Below, piece by piece: positions 1 through 9,142 of a stretch of 18,246 nt of DNA. The translations under genes and the position numbers were made by a program. The DNA is taken from the NCBI GenBank assembly GCA_001786825.1, contig MFTL01000006.1:19694-37939 (forward strand). Reading direction: 5' to 3'. Position 1 is the stretch's first letter; the number at the start of each line of letters is the position of its first letter. The notes beneath the pieces were generated by a model. It worked only from the letters and a program-made list of their open reading frames with translations. It had not been told where the DNA came from and did not search any database. This stretch comes from Candidatus Nomurabacteria bacterium RIFCSPHIGHO2_01_FULL_39_9. Lineage in GTDB: Bacteria; Patescibacteriota; Minisyncoccia; Phycocordibacterales; DATEUR01.

Positions 1-1
1 T

Positions 2-3000
2 TTCAATATGGTCGGCCCTGCAACTGGCGCTGGCGTATTAACCAATCCTGATTCTGGAGATGTTACTAATTCGTGGAAGATTAATGGCGGGGAAGTCAGA
101 GCCAGTATTCCTGATGGAAGTGGCGGTTATTATGTTGGCGGAAGTTTTTTGGTTAATCTTCCAGATGAAGAAGGAACTATATCTAATTTAATCCATATTC
201 AAGCTGACGGCGCAATAGATACAAGATTTAGGCCAAGCAGTGTTCTTACAGACGGCCTAATCAATAATATAGTTCTCGGTCAATTAAACGGTCAGCAAGT
301 TTTATATGTCGGCGGCTTGTTTTCAAATCCTAATCTGCAAGGCGTCTTTAATTTGCTGGTTTTTAATCTTGATGGTAGTGAGGTTGATATTTCAAATGAA
401 AGGAATAGTTGGCCAATTAATAGTATTTCTACGGAAGTAAGCGCGCTTTATTTTGACACAGCAACAAACATTCTTTATGCTGGCCGGTTAACAGATCTTG
501 ATTATTATTTTGCTAACCAAACAGACCCAACGCCTTTCCTTGGCGCGCTTTTGGCTTTTGATACTTCTGAACAAATTAGATTACTCAATTGGGACACTTA
601 TATTGAAGGAAGAATTAATGATATTGAAAAAGTTAACATTCCAACAGAGTTTGATGAAGAAGGTAGGCCAATAACCACTGTAACTTCTATTGTTGCCGGG
701 GGCCGAATCCAAAATTTAAGTTCTAGTCAGTATGGTGTGTCCGCAGTAGAAGCATTGACTGCAGGTTTTCCACCAGAAGAATCACAACTAGTTAATTTAG
801 TTCCAATTTTGTCTGATCGCTCGTTTGCTTATCCGGAATTTACTTTTATATCAGGAAGCGCCTTCGAACAGGCTTTTATAAGAGACATTGAGCTAATCGC
901 TTCAGATTATGTTGCAATCACTGGCGCCTTTTCTCAATTAAAAAGCGAAAGAACTCTTGCTTCAGTTCGTAATTTGGGAATCTTCAGATTAAGTACGGGT
1001 GAGATGATTTGGAATGCCGGTATCGGCGGCGTTACTAGCAGTAAAAACTCTTTCCAATTTGAGGGCGAGACATTTTATGTCGATCCAATTAAAAAGATTC
1101 ATAGCATTCAACAAGCAAGCAATGGTATTCTTTACTTCGGTGGCGAGTTCGATTCTTTCTTAAATAATCCAACAAGAAAATATGGCGCGGCAGTAACTTA
1201 CAATTCCGACACGCTGATTCCGGAAGGACTTTCAAATTGGGATCCTCGAACAAGTGGGCAAATTAACGCCTTTTCTTCAGATCGCAAAGTAAATGCAAAT
1301 CAAATATTTGTCGGCGGTAATTTCTTCATTGCAAATGGCGTCACACGCAATGGCTTAGCCGAGCTTGACCAAAATGGCGTTGTCACGACAACGACATTCC
1401 CAAATCTTGTCGAAATATTTGAAGGCAAAGGGATTCAAATAACTCGGATAATTTTTGACGAGACCAGCAATATTTTATATGTTTTAGGTAATTTTTGCAT
1501 TGAAGGAGAAACAATATGTCGATTAGGGGCATTTCGATATAATCCCAACTTTGGAGGTTTTGGCACTGTTAATTTTAATTCTTTTTTTAGCACAAATGAG
1601 TTCGGAAGACTGTCAGATATGGTCTTAATGAATACGTCTGACGGAGTTAGTCCAAATATAAATAAGCGTCTTTTTGTCGGTGGCACCTTTTCAACCGGTG
1701 AACCGCTTTTGTTCCAAAATCTAATCGCTCTTGATCCGGAAACCGGCGTGTTAGACGAAACAATGAATTTTGGAATTACTGATGATGTTACGGCGCTTTC
1801 AACTGATGGAAGTAAGCTTTTTGTTGCGGCTCAAACTGGCAGAGGAGGAGATAAAGCAGAAGGTAAAGATAAAAAATTTGTTTTTAATTTAACACCCATT
1901 GTTGAGGCTCAAGTTAAGCCGAAACCAGGTATAGGTAATTCTTATATCAAAGCTTTTGGAAGCGAAAATCCAGCGAGCAACCTTCTCTGGACGCAGGAGT
2001 TTTTAGCTCTTGATGGCGTTACCAAACTTCTAACTACTCGAATCGTTAGCCTTAAGCATGATTCTAATAGTCTTTATTTCTCCGGCGGTTTTTCTGTCGG
2101 AGCGCCTTATGACTTTGGTTCTTTGGGCGCCTTGAATACAAGTGATGGTAGTTATATCTCAACATGGAAACCTTTTTCAACCGAATTTAATGGCGGTGTA
2201 AGCGCCATTGAGACGAATGACCAAGCAGTTTTTGCTGCTGTCCAAGTGGTTACTGATCTAGGAAATGAAACAGCGGATCTTTATGCTTTTTCCAAAGCGC
2301 CCGAACAAGCTAACGAATTTTTTGTTTTCAATTACAAGGGTCATCCTTTGGCTAATTATCGAGAATCAGTTCTAATTAAAAGTTTAACTTCAGTTCCATC
2401 GACACAGAAACCAGATAGTTCTGTATTGACTGTTGGAGGTATGTATAATGTTTTTGATCCTATTAAACAATCGCTCCGACCAAATTTGTCTTTCTTTGAC
2501 GTATCGGTAAGAGTGCCGCCACCGCCGGCAAGTATAACAATCAGAGTTTTTGATAAAAATGACAGGGAAATTTCAAACGGTTCTTATACAACTTCAGATC
2601 AAATAACTGCTCGAGTTCAAGTTGTCAGTCTTTCCGTCTCTGATCTTTCTTGTTTTTTGAATGAAGGTTCAAATATTTGTGAAGAAGACGAAAGCTTCGT
2701 TCTCTTGCCCCAAGGAGGAGAAGATAAATCTATAAGTACTTTCGAAGTATCGCGTACTCTTATTACAAAAGATGGATTTCCGGCCTACGGCCCTTATATT
2801 TTAAAGGTCAAAAATTTAGAAGAAGACATCTCTTCTTCCGACTTCACTATCACTTTTATGCCTAGTGAGGAGCTTTTCTGTCAGGCAATACAAGAAGAAG
2901 ATCTAGGGGGCGGCGCCGTTATACTGCCGACAGTTAATATTTTTGTAAATGTAACTGGTGACGGCTTAGTTGTTGGCTATCCGGTAAATTTTGATAAAAA

Positions 3001-3652
3001 TGAAATCGAAAAAAGGGCAGACGGGCCAGGCATATTCTGCTTACCTTCATTAGGTTGTAAAGAAACATATCTACAAGGTCAGATAATAAAGTTGCTCGCT
3101 TTTGAAAGAAATAATTTTAAATTTAAATTATGGGCGCAAAATGCAAGCGACTATAAATGTCTGACCGGAGCGCAATATAAACCAGAACCAAACGCCAACA
3201 ACACCTGCTTTGTCAGATTAAAATCTTCTTTAGATCTCCCGATCGACGCAGTCATTAAAGCCGTTTTTGAAAAACCAGCCCCGCCTCTGCCACCAGCTCC
3301 GCCGAAAGTAGCACCAGTAACGCCCAAGCCACCAGCGCCGCCTAAAAAAGCTCCGACACCACCAGTTGTTGAGGAGGAAGTAATAGCGCCGACTATTTTT
3401 GAAGAATTGATTCCAGAAATAAAACCACCGTTACCACCTCGAGAAATAGTTACGCCGCCCGTCGAGCCTTTGGGCGTATTAGTTGAATTACCAAAACAAC
3501 CAGCGCCAGAATTAACCGCTCGTGAAAGATTCCAAGCAGAAACTCGCAAAGTATTTATAAATCTTTGGAATTCTGTCAGATACACTTCTTGCCGATTATT
3601 TACTGGAGCAACTGCGGAAAAGTGCGATGCTCTTTTTCCGATCTTACCTTAA
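2..3652 (+). CDS. Large secreted delta-60-repeat (beta-propeller-like) protein, 5' partial
   Basis: The reading frame is open to the left edge and the visible N-terminus has no signal peptide, so the true start probably lies upstream; the first in-window ATG is at 8. About 1,216 residues are visible. Residues 1-840 are built from degenerate repeats of the type 'YVGGSF ... G ... W.P ... V.AI', typical of delta-60/WD-like beta-propeller proteins, with many VGG[SNT]F strands. Residues 850-960 look like an Ig-like or cell-surface beta domain. A following segment (about 985-1090) contains several cysteines that could form disulfides. A proline-rich linker (about 1095-1170, PPAPPK-like) precedes a short C-terminal segment with two cysteines. 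The composition (Gly, Asn, Thr, few Cys except near the end) fits an extracellular or cell-surface protein. Its function is unknown; adhesion or surface-layer roles are guesses. The 72-nt gap to the next gene contains a new promoter. Confidence 0.72.
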   Translation, partial: FNMVGPATGAGVLTNPDSGDVTNSWKINGGEVRASIPDGSGGYYVGGSFLVNLPDEEGTISNLIHIQADGAIDTRFRPSSVLTDGLINNIVLGQLNGQQVLYVGGLFSNPNLQGVFNLLVFNLDGSEVDISNERNSWPINSISTEVSALYFDTATNILYAGRLTDLDYYFANQTDPTPFLGALLAFDTSEQIRLLNWDTYIEGRINDIEKVNIPTEFDEEGRPITTVTSIVAGGRIQNLSSSQYGVSAVEALTAGFPPEESQLVNLVPILSDRSFAYPEFTFISGSAFEQAFIRDIELIASDYVAITGAFSQLKSERTLASVRNLGIFRLSTGEMIWNAGIGGVTSSKNSFQFEGETFYVDPIKKIHSIQQASNGILYFGGEFDSFLNNPTRKYGAAVTYNSDTLIPEGLSNWDPRTSGQINAFSSDRKVNANQIFVGGNFFIANGVTRNGLAELDQNGVVTTTTFPNLVEIFEGKGIQITRIIFDETSNILYVLGNFCIEGETICRLGAFRYNPNFGGFGTVNFNSFFSTNEFGRLSDMVLMNTSDGVSPNINKRLFVGGTFSTGEPLLFQNLIALDPETGVLDETMNFGITDDVTALSTDGSKLFVAAQTGRGGDKAEGKDKKFVFNLTPIVEAQVKPKPGIGNSYIKAFGSENPASNLLWTQEFLALDGVTKLLTTRIVSLKHDSNSLYFSGGFSVGAPYDFGSLGALNTSDGSYISTWKPFSTEFNGGVSAIETNDQAVFAAVQVVTDLGNETADLYAFSKAPEQANEFFVFNYKGHPLANYRESVLIKSLTSVPSTQKPDSSVLTVGGMYNVFDPIKQSLRPNLSFFDVSVRVPPPPASITIRVFDKNDREISNGSYTTSDQITARVQVVSLSVSDLSCFLNEGSNICEEDESFVLLPQGGEDKSISTFEVSRTLITKDGFPAYGPYILKVKNLEEDISSSDFTITFMPSEELFCQAIQEEDLGGGAVILPTVNIFVNVTGDGLVVGYPVNFDKNEIEKRADGPGIFCLPSLGCKETYLQGQIIKLLAFERNNFKFKLWAQNASDYKCLTGAQYKPEPNANNTCFVRLKSSLDLPIDAVIKAVFEKPAPPLPPAPPKVAPVTPKPPAPPKKAPTPPVVEEEVIAPTIFEELIPEIKPPLPPREIVTPPVEPLGVLVELPKQPAPELTARERFQAETRKVFINLWNSVRYTSCRLFTGATAEKCDALFPILP

Positions 3653-3686
3653 TCTTGTCTTGTCTCGTTTTAAGTCATACAAACTC

Positions 3687-3714
3687 TTTACTTTTTATTC
3701 AATTTCAATATAAT
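3687..3714 (+). promoter_or_regulatory. Promoter of bL25 gene (leaderless)
   Basis: TTTACT (3687-3692), a 16-nt spacer and a perfect TATAAT (3709-3714). The ATG at 3725 begins 11 nt after the -10 box, so the transcript should start within a few bases of the start codon. There is no Shine-Dalgarno sequence. Confidence 0.6.
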
Positions 3715-3724
3715 AGTTAATACT

Positions 3725-4372
3725 ATGACAGTTTTAGAAGCCCAAAAAAGAAAAGCTGGAGCCAAATTAGGCTCTTTAAGAAAAGAAGGTCAAATCCCGG
3801 CTGTTATTTATGGTGCCGGCAAAGAATCAACTCCAGTTTCAGTTTTAGGTACAGCTTTTATTAAAATTCATAAAGGTGGCGAAACAACGCCTATTTCGCT
3901 AAAAACTCCAGAAGGCGTGGTAGACGCAATGATTCAAGATATTGCCTATGATCCGATTACTTCAAGCCCGATCCATGTTGATTTCCTCGCAATTGATGTC
4001 AATAAAGAAATTGAAGCAAAAATACCGCTTGAATTTATCGGCGAAGCGCCGGCAACAAAAGGCGGCTTGGGCGCTTTGGTTAAAGTTATGCATGAAATTG
4101 AAGTTCTAGCTTTGCCGAAAAATCTGCCGCATCACATTGAAGTGCCGCTTGAAAAACTCGCTACTCTCGAAGACCACATTTTTGTCAGCGATTTGAAAAT
4201 ACCAGCTGGCGTGAAAGCAATCACCGCAGCCGATGAAGTCATCGCTTCAATTGCCGCAATTAAAGAAGAGGTTGAAGCTCCGGCCGGCCCAGTTGATCTT
4301 TCTACTATCGAAGTTGTAAAGAAAGGCAAGAAGGAAGAAGAGGGAGAAGGAGAAGTGGCGACGGCTGCTTAG
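3725..4372 (+). CDS. rplY: Large-subunit ribosomal protein bL25 (TL5/CTC form)
   Basis: Two-domain bL25 of the long CTC/TL5 type, 215 residues. The N-terminal 5S-rRNA-binding domain (about 1-90) contains the family signatures RKAGAKLGSLRKEGQIPAVIYG and PITSSPIHVDFLAI. The C-terminal beta-rich TL5 domain (about 95-185) includes KIPLEFIGEAPATKGGLG and LPHHIEVPLEKL. It ends in an acidic/lysine tail (about 195-215). The protein binds 5S rRNA in the 50S central protuberance. The ATG at 3725 fits the family N-terminus and the leaderless promoter. It probably starts the transcription unit that continues through the transglycosylase, bL31 and RF1, because the next gap is only 11 nt. Confidence 0.95.
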   Translation: MTVLEAQKRKAGAKLGSLRKEGQIPAVIYGAGKESTPVSVLGTAFIKIHKGGETTPISLKTPEGVVDAMIQDIAYDPITSSPIHVDFLAIDVNKEIEAKIPLEFIGEAPATKGGLGALVKVMHEIEVLALPKNLPHHIEVPLEKLATLEDHIFVSDLKIPAGVKAITAADEVIASIAAIKEEVEAPAGPVDLSTIEVVKKGKKEEEGEGEVATAA

Positions 4373-4383
4373 TTTTAATTTTT

Positions 4384-5730
4384 ATGCGTAAATTCTTTTC
4401 CATTGTTATTTTCTCTTTTTTACTACTATTTTCTTTTAACGTTTTTTCTTTTAATCAAGTTTTTGCTCAAAACGTTTCTGGATCAGTTGAAGACCGAAAG
4501 AAACAATTAGAAGCCGAATTAGCGGCGCTAGAACAGCAAATTAAAGAGCAGGAAGCGCTCTTAAATACTCAACGCAAGGAATCGGGCACGATTACCCGCG
4601 ATATTTCGATTTTAACGGGAGAGATTCAAAAAGCTAAATTAGCTATTAAACAAAAAACAGTTTTAATCAACAAGCTTAATGATGAAATAAAAGAAAAAAA
4701 TAAAACTATTGGTGTTTTAAGCGATCGAATTGGGAAACAAAAGGATTCTTTAGCCGAACTTCTTAGAAAAGCTAATCAAATTGAAGAAGTAACACTGGCT
4801 GAATTTATTTTAAGCAATCAAACTGTCGGCGAATTTTATAATGATCTGGAAAAAATTACTTCCATAAAAGAAGCGGTGGTTCTAAAAGTTTCTGAGATAA
4901 AGACTACAAAAAATCTGACCGAAAAAGAAAAGCAAGAATTGCAAGAAAAACAAGATGCTGAAGTAAATGCAAAAGTTGAAATTGAAGGTCAAAAAAGATC
5001 AGTTGAGAAGAAAGAGGGCGAGAAGAAATCTCTTTTGACCGTCAGTAAAAGTAAAGAGAAAACTTACGAACAAGTTTTGAAAGAACGAGAAAAGAAAGCC
5101 GCGGAAATCAGAAGCGCGCTCTTCGCTCTTCGCGATAGCGCCGCAATTCCTTTCGGCAAAGCGCTTGAATACGCCACCGAAGCTTCTAAAAAAACCGGCG
5201 TTAGGCCAGCTTTTGTTCTCGCAATTTTAAAGCAAGAATCAAATATGGGCGAAAATGTCGGTCGTTGCAATCGTGCCGGCGACCCACCTTCGAAAAAATG
5301 GGCGGCTATTATGAAGCCGACGCGAGACCATGCGCCATTTTTGGCTATTACAGCCGCGCTCGGTTTTGATCCCAACAACATTCCACTTTCGTGTCCTATT
5401 GGTTCTGGCTGGGGCGGGGCAATGGGGCCAAGCCAATTTATTCCTTCAACGTGGACTATTTTTGTTAATAAAATGAAAAACATTTTAGGTATTAGCGGTA
5501 TGCCCAATCCTTGGGATCCGCGCCATGCTATTACTGCTTCTTCTGTTTATTTGAGTGATTTAGGCGCTGATACAGGCACTTATACCGCTCTACGCAATGC
5601 GGCTTGCCGCTATTATTCCGGCCGTTCTTGCGACAGCAAGAAGCCGGCCAATACTTTTTATGGAAATTCTGTTATGGCGATTACGACCGATATTCAGGAA
5701 AATATGATTGATCCTTTGCAAGGAATATGA
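4384..5730 (+). CDS. Secreted coiled-coil lytic transglycosylase (murein hydrolase, MltB-like SLT domain)
   Basis: 448 residues. An N-terminal signal peptide (about 1-28, hydrophobic, ending near VFAQ) is followed by a long coiled coil (about 33-245, rich in E/K/Q, the EnvC/PcsB/CwlO type of helical domain). A C-terminal lytic transglycosylase domain (about 255-448) follows. The catalytic glutamate is most likely E285 in [10 protein letters not shown]. Other SLT signatures are [14 protein letters not shown] and [21 protein letters not shown], which resemble the MltB family (MGRAQFMPSS-type motif). Lytic transglycosylases cleave the MurNAc-GlcNAc bond in peptidoglycan. The coiled coil may restrict or target the enzyme, for example at the division site. 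It starts 11 nt after bL25 and its 3' end nearly touches bL31. Enzyme class is well supported; biological role is inferred. Confidence 0.88.
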   Translation: MRKFFSIVIFSFLLLFSFNVFSFNQVFAQNVSGSVEDRKKQLEAELAALEQQIKEQEALLNTQRKESGTITRDISILTGEIQKAKLAIKQKTVLINKLNDEIKEKNKTIGVLSDRIGKQKDSLAELLRKANQIEEVTLAEFILSNQTVGEFYNDLEKITSIKEAVVLKVSEIKTTKNLTEKEKQELQEKQDAEVNAKVEIEGQKRSVEKKEGEKKSLLTVSKSKEKTYEQVLKEREKKAAEIRSALFALRDSAAIPFGKALEYATEASKKTGVRPAFVLAILKQESNMGENVGRCNRAGDPPSKKWAAIMKPTRDHAPFLAITAALGFDPNNIPLSCPIGSGWGGAMGPSQFIPSTWTIFVNKMKNILGISGMPNPWDPRHAITASSVYLSDLGADTGTYTALRNAACRYYSGRSCDSKKPANTFYGNSVMAITTDIQENMIDPLQGI

Positions 5731-5743
5731 TAGAGTAAAAATC

Positions 5744-5980
5744 ATGAAAAAAGACATACATCCAGAATATTTTCAAAATGCAAAAGTCGCTTGTGTTTGC
5801 GGCGCGCATTTTGAAGTTGGCTCTACAATGCCGAAAATTTCGGTAGAAATTTGCAGTAACTGCCATCCTTTTTATACCGGTGGTGATAAAGTGCTCGATA
5901 CAGCTGGCCGCGTTGAACGTTTCAAGAAACGAGCATCTGCTTCTGTCGGAAAAACAAAATCCAAAACCAAAAAAGGTTAA
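5744..5980 (+). CDS. rpmE: Large-subunit ribosomal protein bL31
   Basis: 78 residues starting at [10 protein letters not shown], the canonical bL31 N-terminus. An upstream in-frame ATG at 5708 would add 12 residues foreign to the family and overlap the previous gene, so 5744 is preferred. It has the zinc-binding (C+) form, with Cys17 and Cys19 (CVC) and Cys37 and Cys40 (CSNC) followed by HPFYTG. The basic C-terminal tail (KTKSKTKKG) is typical. A TATGAT at 5726-5731 lies 12 nt before the ATG and could be a weak leaderless promoter, but no good -35 is seen, so cotranscription from upstream is at least as likely. The prfA gene starts 6 nt downstream. Confidence 0.95.
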   Translation: MKKDIHPEYFQNAKVACVCGAHFEVGSTMPKISVEICSNCHPFYTGGDKVLDTAGRVERFKKRASASVGKTKSKTKKG

Positions 5981-5986
5981 CTCCAC

Positions 5987-6943
5987 ATGGAATTTAAATT
6001 AGACGATCTTAAAAAGAATAAGAAGACGGCTTTTCTCGCTCTTACTTATGAAAAACTTTTGCGCGAAGAATCAGAACTCCGCGGCATGTTGGATAGCGAC
6101 GAATCATTAAGTCAGATTGTTGGTGAAGAATTAAAATCTGTTCAGACACAAAAAGCAGCGCTGGAAAATCAATTCACAGAGATTCTCAATAAAGAAAAAG
6201 AAGAGGAGGAGTTTCCTAATAAAATTTTATTGGAATTAAGAGCTGGTGCTGGTGGCGACGAGGCCGCGCTTTTTGCTTTTCAACTGGGAGAAATGTATAA
6301 AAGATTTTGTCAGAATAGGGGTTTCGACTGGCGCATGATTGATGAATCCAAAAATGATTTGGGTGGCTATAAATACGCCGCTTTTGAAATCGAAGGTAAG
6401 GACGTTTATAAACTGCTTCGTTTTGAAACAGGGGTTCATCGGGTTCAGCGCGTGCCAGTTACTGAAAAGGGCGGTCGCACGCATACTTCGACTGCTTCCG
6501 TTGCGATTTTGCCAATCCGCAAAAAAACAACAATCGAAATCAATCCGGCTGATCTTGAAATGGAATTTTCGCGCGCCGGCGGGGCAGGCGGGCAAAATGT
6601 CAACAAAGTTGAAACGGCTGTCCGAATTATTCATAAACCAACTGGTTTTTACGTTAGATCAAGCTCTGAAAGAAGTCAGTTGGCTAACCGAGAAAAAGCG
6701 CTGGCGATTTTACAAGCAAAAATAGAAGAAGCGCATCGGGAAGAAGTTGAAGCTAAAGAAGCGAAAGAAAGAAAAACTCAAATTGGCACAATGGATCGAT
6801 CGGAGAAAATTCGCACCTATAATTTCCCGCAAGATCGAGTCACGGACCATCGAATTCACGAGTCGTGGTCAAATATAGATATTATTATGAAGGGGAACAT
6901 TGATAATATAATTTCCGCATTTGAAAAATTGACGAGTATTTGA
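5987..6943 (+). CDS. prfA: Peptide chain release factor 1 (RF1)
   Basis: 318 residues. It recognises UAA/UAG stop codons and triggers peptidyl-tRNA hydrolysis. The catalytic GGQ lies at residues 201-203 within [19 protein letters not shown]. The stop-codon recognition tripeptide is P157-V158-T159 in [12 protein letters not shown], the RF1-type PxT motif rather than the SPF of RF2. The [13 protein letters not shown] segment is also characteristic. At 318 residues it is about 40 shorter than typical RF1 (about 360), and the shortening is in the N-terminal helical domain, which fits a compact genome. The order bL31-prfA is common in bacteria. It uses TGA as its own stop, consistent with the standard code and an RF2 encoded elsewhere. 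Confidence 0.96.
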   Translation: MEFKLDDLKKNKKTAFLALTYEKLLREESELRGMLDSDESLSQIVGEELKSVQTQKAALENQFTEILNKEKEEEEFPNKILLELRAGAGGDEAALFAFQLGEMYKRFCQNRGFDWRMIDESKNDLGGYKYAAFEIEGKDVYKLLRFETGVHRVQRVPVTEKGGRTHTSTASVAILPIRKKTTIEINPADLEMEFSRAGGAGGQNVNKVETAVRIIHKPTGFYVRSSSERSQLANREKALAILQAKIEEAHREEVEAKEAKERKTQIGTMDRSEKIRTYNFPQDRVTDHRIHESWSNIDIIMKGNIDNIISAFEKLTSI

Positions 6944-6961
6944 TATTATTAATTCTTATTA

Positions 6962-7036
6962 AGAAAATGGGTTAGTCACCTTTTTCATAAGGCTTAGGCT
7001 TGAGGGCTTAGGAAAAAGGTACCTGACCCCTTTTCT
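6962..7036 (+). repeat. REP-like imperfect inverted repeat (hairpin element)
   Basis: The left arm 6962-6986 and the right arm 7012-7036 are 25 nt each and match at 21 of 25 positions as an inverted repeat. The core is ACCTTTTTC/GAAAAAGGT flanked by GGGT/ACCCC. The 25-nt loop (6987-7011) repeats GGCTTAG/GCTTGAG. The design, a long imperfect palindrome with GGTACCTGACCCC, resembles REP elements mobilised by RAYT (Y1) transposases. No transposase is in the window. The right arm ends 1 nt before the tRNA. It may also work as a terminator for prfA, since it is followed by TTTT. Confidence 0.7.
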
Positions 7037-7037
7037 C

Positions 7038-7109
7038 GCGTGTGTAGTTCAGTGGTAGAACGCTGTCCTGATAAGACAGAGGTCGAAGGTTCGATTCCTT
7101 CCACACGCA
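7038..7109 (+). tRNA. tRNA-Ile (anticodon GAU)
   Basis: A 72-nt cloverleaf with all stems paired: acceptor GCGTGTG (7038-7044) with CACACGC (7102-7108) and discriminator A7109. The D-stem is GTTC/GAAC and the anticodon stem is CTGTC/GACAG around loop CTGATAA, giving anticodon GAT at 7070-7072. The T-arm is GAAGG-TTCGATT-CCTTC. The 3' CCA is not encoded and must be added by CCA transferase. The gene stands alone between the REP-like element and the promoter of the next gene. Confidence 0.97.
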
Positions 7110-7112
7110 CTA

Positions 7113-7141
7113 TTGACAATAATCTCCTTTTATGCTAACAT
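7113..7141 (+). promoter_or_regulatory. Promoter for the 7260 gene
   Basis: TTGACA (7113-7118), a 17-nt spacer, and an extended -10 TGC-TAACAT (TG at 7133-7134, hexamer 7136-7141). It lies 4 nt after the tRNA. It implies a 5' leader of about 110 nt before the ATG at 7260; I recognise no riboswitch class in that leader. Confidence 0.65.
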
Positions 7142-7259
7142 TTCAGTGTTAGTTCTTTTAAATTTTCCTTTATTTTAAGCGAGTAAACAACAGAAAAATA
7201 ACAAACAACGCGAAGCTGACGGCGAAAACAGACAGCAAATTCAAAATCACTATTAACCA

Positions 7260-8549
7260 ATGAATGACAGAAAACCACTTAAGTACGCAAGTCCGGAAGG
7301 GCTTCGTGCTTACGGTTTGCACACGAGAAGTGCAAATTTTAACACTATCGGGACGCATGTGCGTGCCCATATTGATGAAGTTATCGCAATTATGTTTTTA
7401 CAAAAAACCCTCGCGGGCAGAGCAATGTTTCCCGGTATTCAAAATGCTAAAATTATTTTCGGTTTTGAAGACAAGGAAAAAAACGCACAGGAATGGGCAA
7501 GTCAAGGTGTGATTTTAGTTGGAATCGGGAATAAAAACCCTTTCAACGAACACATCTCTGCCGACAATTCTGAAGCGTACACCGGTGAATGCGCAGCCAC
7601 GATGGTGGCAAAATATCTCGGTATTCATGATAAGCCGGAAACACAACAAGTAATGGCTTATGCGCTTTTCAATGACCGTAATGGCGATGAAGGACTGGAG
7701 TACACTGTAAAAGGTAATTCAATTCTTTGTCCCAATCGTTTTTTACCCGGTTCACTTATGAAAAATTTTTACAGCGTTTGTCCGGAGACAGCCAAAGAAA
7801 TGCATGCGATTTGTTTTGAAACATGGAGAGAGATGATTTATGCTGTTTATCTCAAAGACCACAACCTTCACACTGAAGGTAAGGAAGAGTATGAGAAAGG
7901 CAAAATCGTGGGCGAAGCGGTAGCAAAACTATCACAGAAAGAATTGGCAAGAAGAAGAAAAAAGGATCCGAACGCAAAAGACGAGGATACTTTTAAAATC
8001 TTTTTTGTTAATTCCAACAGCGAATTTGTTTTGCCTTACACGCGTTTTCGCGATAAAAGCATCGGAGTTTTCATCTGCCGTCAAAGTACTGGCCACTTCC
8101 AGATTCATACAAGTAATCGCTTTCAAATAATTCTTGAAGATGTCGTGAAAATTATTCGCAGACAGCATCAGGAAGCAAAAAAAAATGTGCTTACGAAGAT
8201 GTTTGTGGATTTGAAAAAACCGGGAACTGTGCCGGGAGCAGAGGAGATTTATTACAATAAAGAGATGGAAGGAATCTACAACAGTTCCATTACCCATCCC
8301 GATGTTGTTGCAACTCCACTCTCCGATGATGCGCTCATCTTTGCAGTCAAAGCCGCTCTTGGAAAATGGTTCTCAAAAGACCATGCAAAAACCTGCCAAA
8401 CAGGTGTCTGCGCTCACAAGAAAGGCAAAGAATGCGGATTCTATCGCTTTGGATTATCTCAATGTGGTGAAGTAATCAGAAAGACGAAAGAAAGCGAGAA
8501 CAGTAATGGTCAAGCAACCAAAAACGCTTCGACAGCAGTGCAAAAATAA
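7260..8549 (+). CDS. Uncharacterised protein with MYG1/DHH-like N-terminal motif
   Basis: 429 residues. The N-terminal segment FNTIGTHVRAHIDEVIAIMFL recalls the metal-binding IGTH...HxDE start of MYG1/UPF0160 (DHH-type 3'-5' exonuclease relatives). GVILVGIGNKNPFNEHI sits where that family has its second metal motif, but the canonical DHH is absent, so family membership is tentative. A charged stretch (about 195-245, KELARRRKKDPNAKDED) interrupts the fold. The C-terminal region has four cysteines (CQTGVC...KKGKECGF...SQC) that could bind zinc. A stop codon lies two codons upstream, so 7260 is the first possible start. An overlapping +1-frame ATG at 7264 is a shadow. It is transcribed alone from its own promoter and ends before a hairpin terminator. 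It could instead belong to an undescribed family. Confidence 0.6.
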   Translation: MNDRKPLKYASPEGLRAYGLHTRSANFNTIGTHVRAHIDEVIAIMFLQKTLAGRAMFPGIQNAKIIFGFEDKEKNAQEWASQGVILVGIGNKNPFNEHISADNSEAYTGECAATMVAKYLGIHDKPETQQVMAYALFNDRNGDEGLEYTVKGNSILCPNRFLPGSLMKNFYSVCPETAKEMHAICFETWREMIYAVYLKDHNLHTEGKEEYEKGKIVGEAVAKLSQKELARRRKKDPNAKDEDTFKIFFVNSNSEFVLPYTRFRDKSIGVFICRQSTGHFQIHTSNRFQIILEDVVKIIRRQHQEAKKNVLTKMFVDLKKPGTVPGAEEIYYNKEMEGIYNSSITHPDVVATPLSDDALIFAVKAALGKWFSKDHAKTCQTGVCAHKKGKECGFYRFGLSQCGEVIRKTKESENSNGQATKNASTAVQK

Positions 8550-8563
8550 AGGTAAATTAACTC

Positions 8564-8619
8564 GAGCCAAATTTTGGCTCACAAACCCGATACGAAAGTA
8601 TCGGGTTTTGTCTTTTTTT
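8564..8619 (+). terminator. Tandem-hairpin intrinsic terminator
   Basis: A short palindrome GAGCCAAA/TTTGGCTC (8564-8580) is followed by an 11-bp stem AAACCCGATAC (8583-8593), a GAAA tetraloop and GTATCGGGTTT (8598-8608). A TGTCTTTTTTT tract completes the intrinsic terminator of the preceding gene. Confidence 0.9.
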
Positions 8620-8636
8620 ATGTTAAAATTTTTGAT

Positions 8637-9098
8637 ATGAAACTCACAAGCAATATTTTTGAAAATACAGGTCTTATCCCATCAACTTACACTTGCGATG
8701 GCGCTGATATTAATCCACCATTATCAATAAGTGATGTGTCAACTTCAGCGAAAAGTCTAGTTTTAATTATGGACGACCCGGATATTCCAGAAGGAGTTAA
8801 AAAAAGTTTTGGTATTGAAGTTTGGGATCATTGGGTTATTTTTAACATTCCGCCGGATACAAAAGAAATAAAAGAGGGAATTGAACCAAAAGGGGTCATG
8901 GGCGCGAATACTCGGGGCAATCTTGCTTATGGCGGCCCTTGTCCGCCAGATCGAGAACACAGATATTTTTTCAAATTATACGCGCTTGATACAATGCTTG
9001 ATTTGCAGGCTGGTTCGAAGAAAAAAGAAATTGAAGCGGCGATGGAAGGCCATATTTTAGAAAAAACAGAGCTTGTCGGTCGGTATAATAGAATTTAA
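8637..9098 (+). CDS. PEBP-family (YbhB/YbcL-like) protein
   Basis: 153 residues starting MKLTSNIFENTG. The longer frame from 8574 would begin inside the terminator of the previous gene, so 8637 is chosen; a TAAAAT at 8624-8629 lies 7 nt before this ATG, suggesting a leaderless mRNA. Phosphatidylethanolamine-binding-protein signatures are the ligand-pocket motif LVLIMDDPDIP, WDHWVIFNIPP and AYGGPCPPDREHRYFFKLYALD, with the conserved Asp-Pro and Gly-Pro-X-Pro-Pro residues present. Bacterial members are small cytoplasmic proteins of poorly known role, often annotated as Raf kinase inhibitor-like. Family is secure; function is not. Confidence 0.93.
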   Translation: MKLTSNIFENTGLIPSTYTCDGADINPPLSISDVSTSAKSLVLIMDDPDIPEGVKKSFGIEVWDHWVIFNIPPDTKEIKEGIEPKGVMGANTRGNLAYGGPCPPDREHRYFFKLYALDTMLDLQAGSKKKEIEAAMEGHILEKTELVGRYNRI

Positions 9099-9099
9099 A

Positions 9100-9124
9100 A
9101 AACCCTTCTGCATTAGAAGGGTTT
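9100..9124. terminator. Hairpin terminator between convergent genes
   Basis: AACCCTTCT (9101-9109) pairs with AGAAGGGTT (9115-9123), extended by A9100-T9124. It lies between the convergent PEBP and M16 genes. On the minus strand the hairpin is followed by a U-rich tract, so it is a good terminator for the M16 gene. On the plus strand the U-tract is short. Confidence 0.8.
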
Positions 9125-9142
9125 AAAAAATTTAAAATAACT

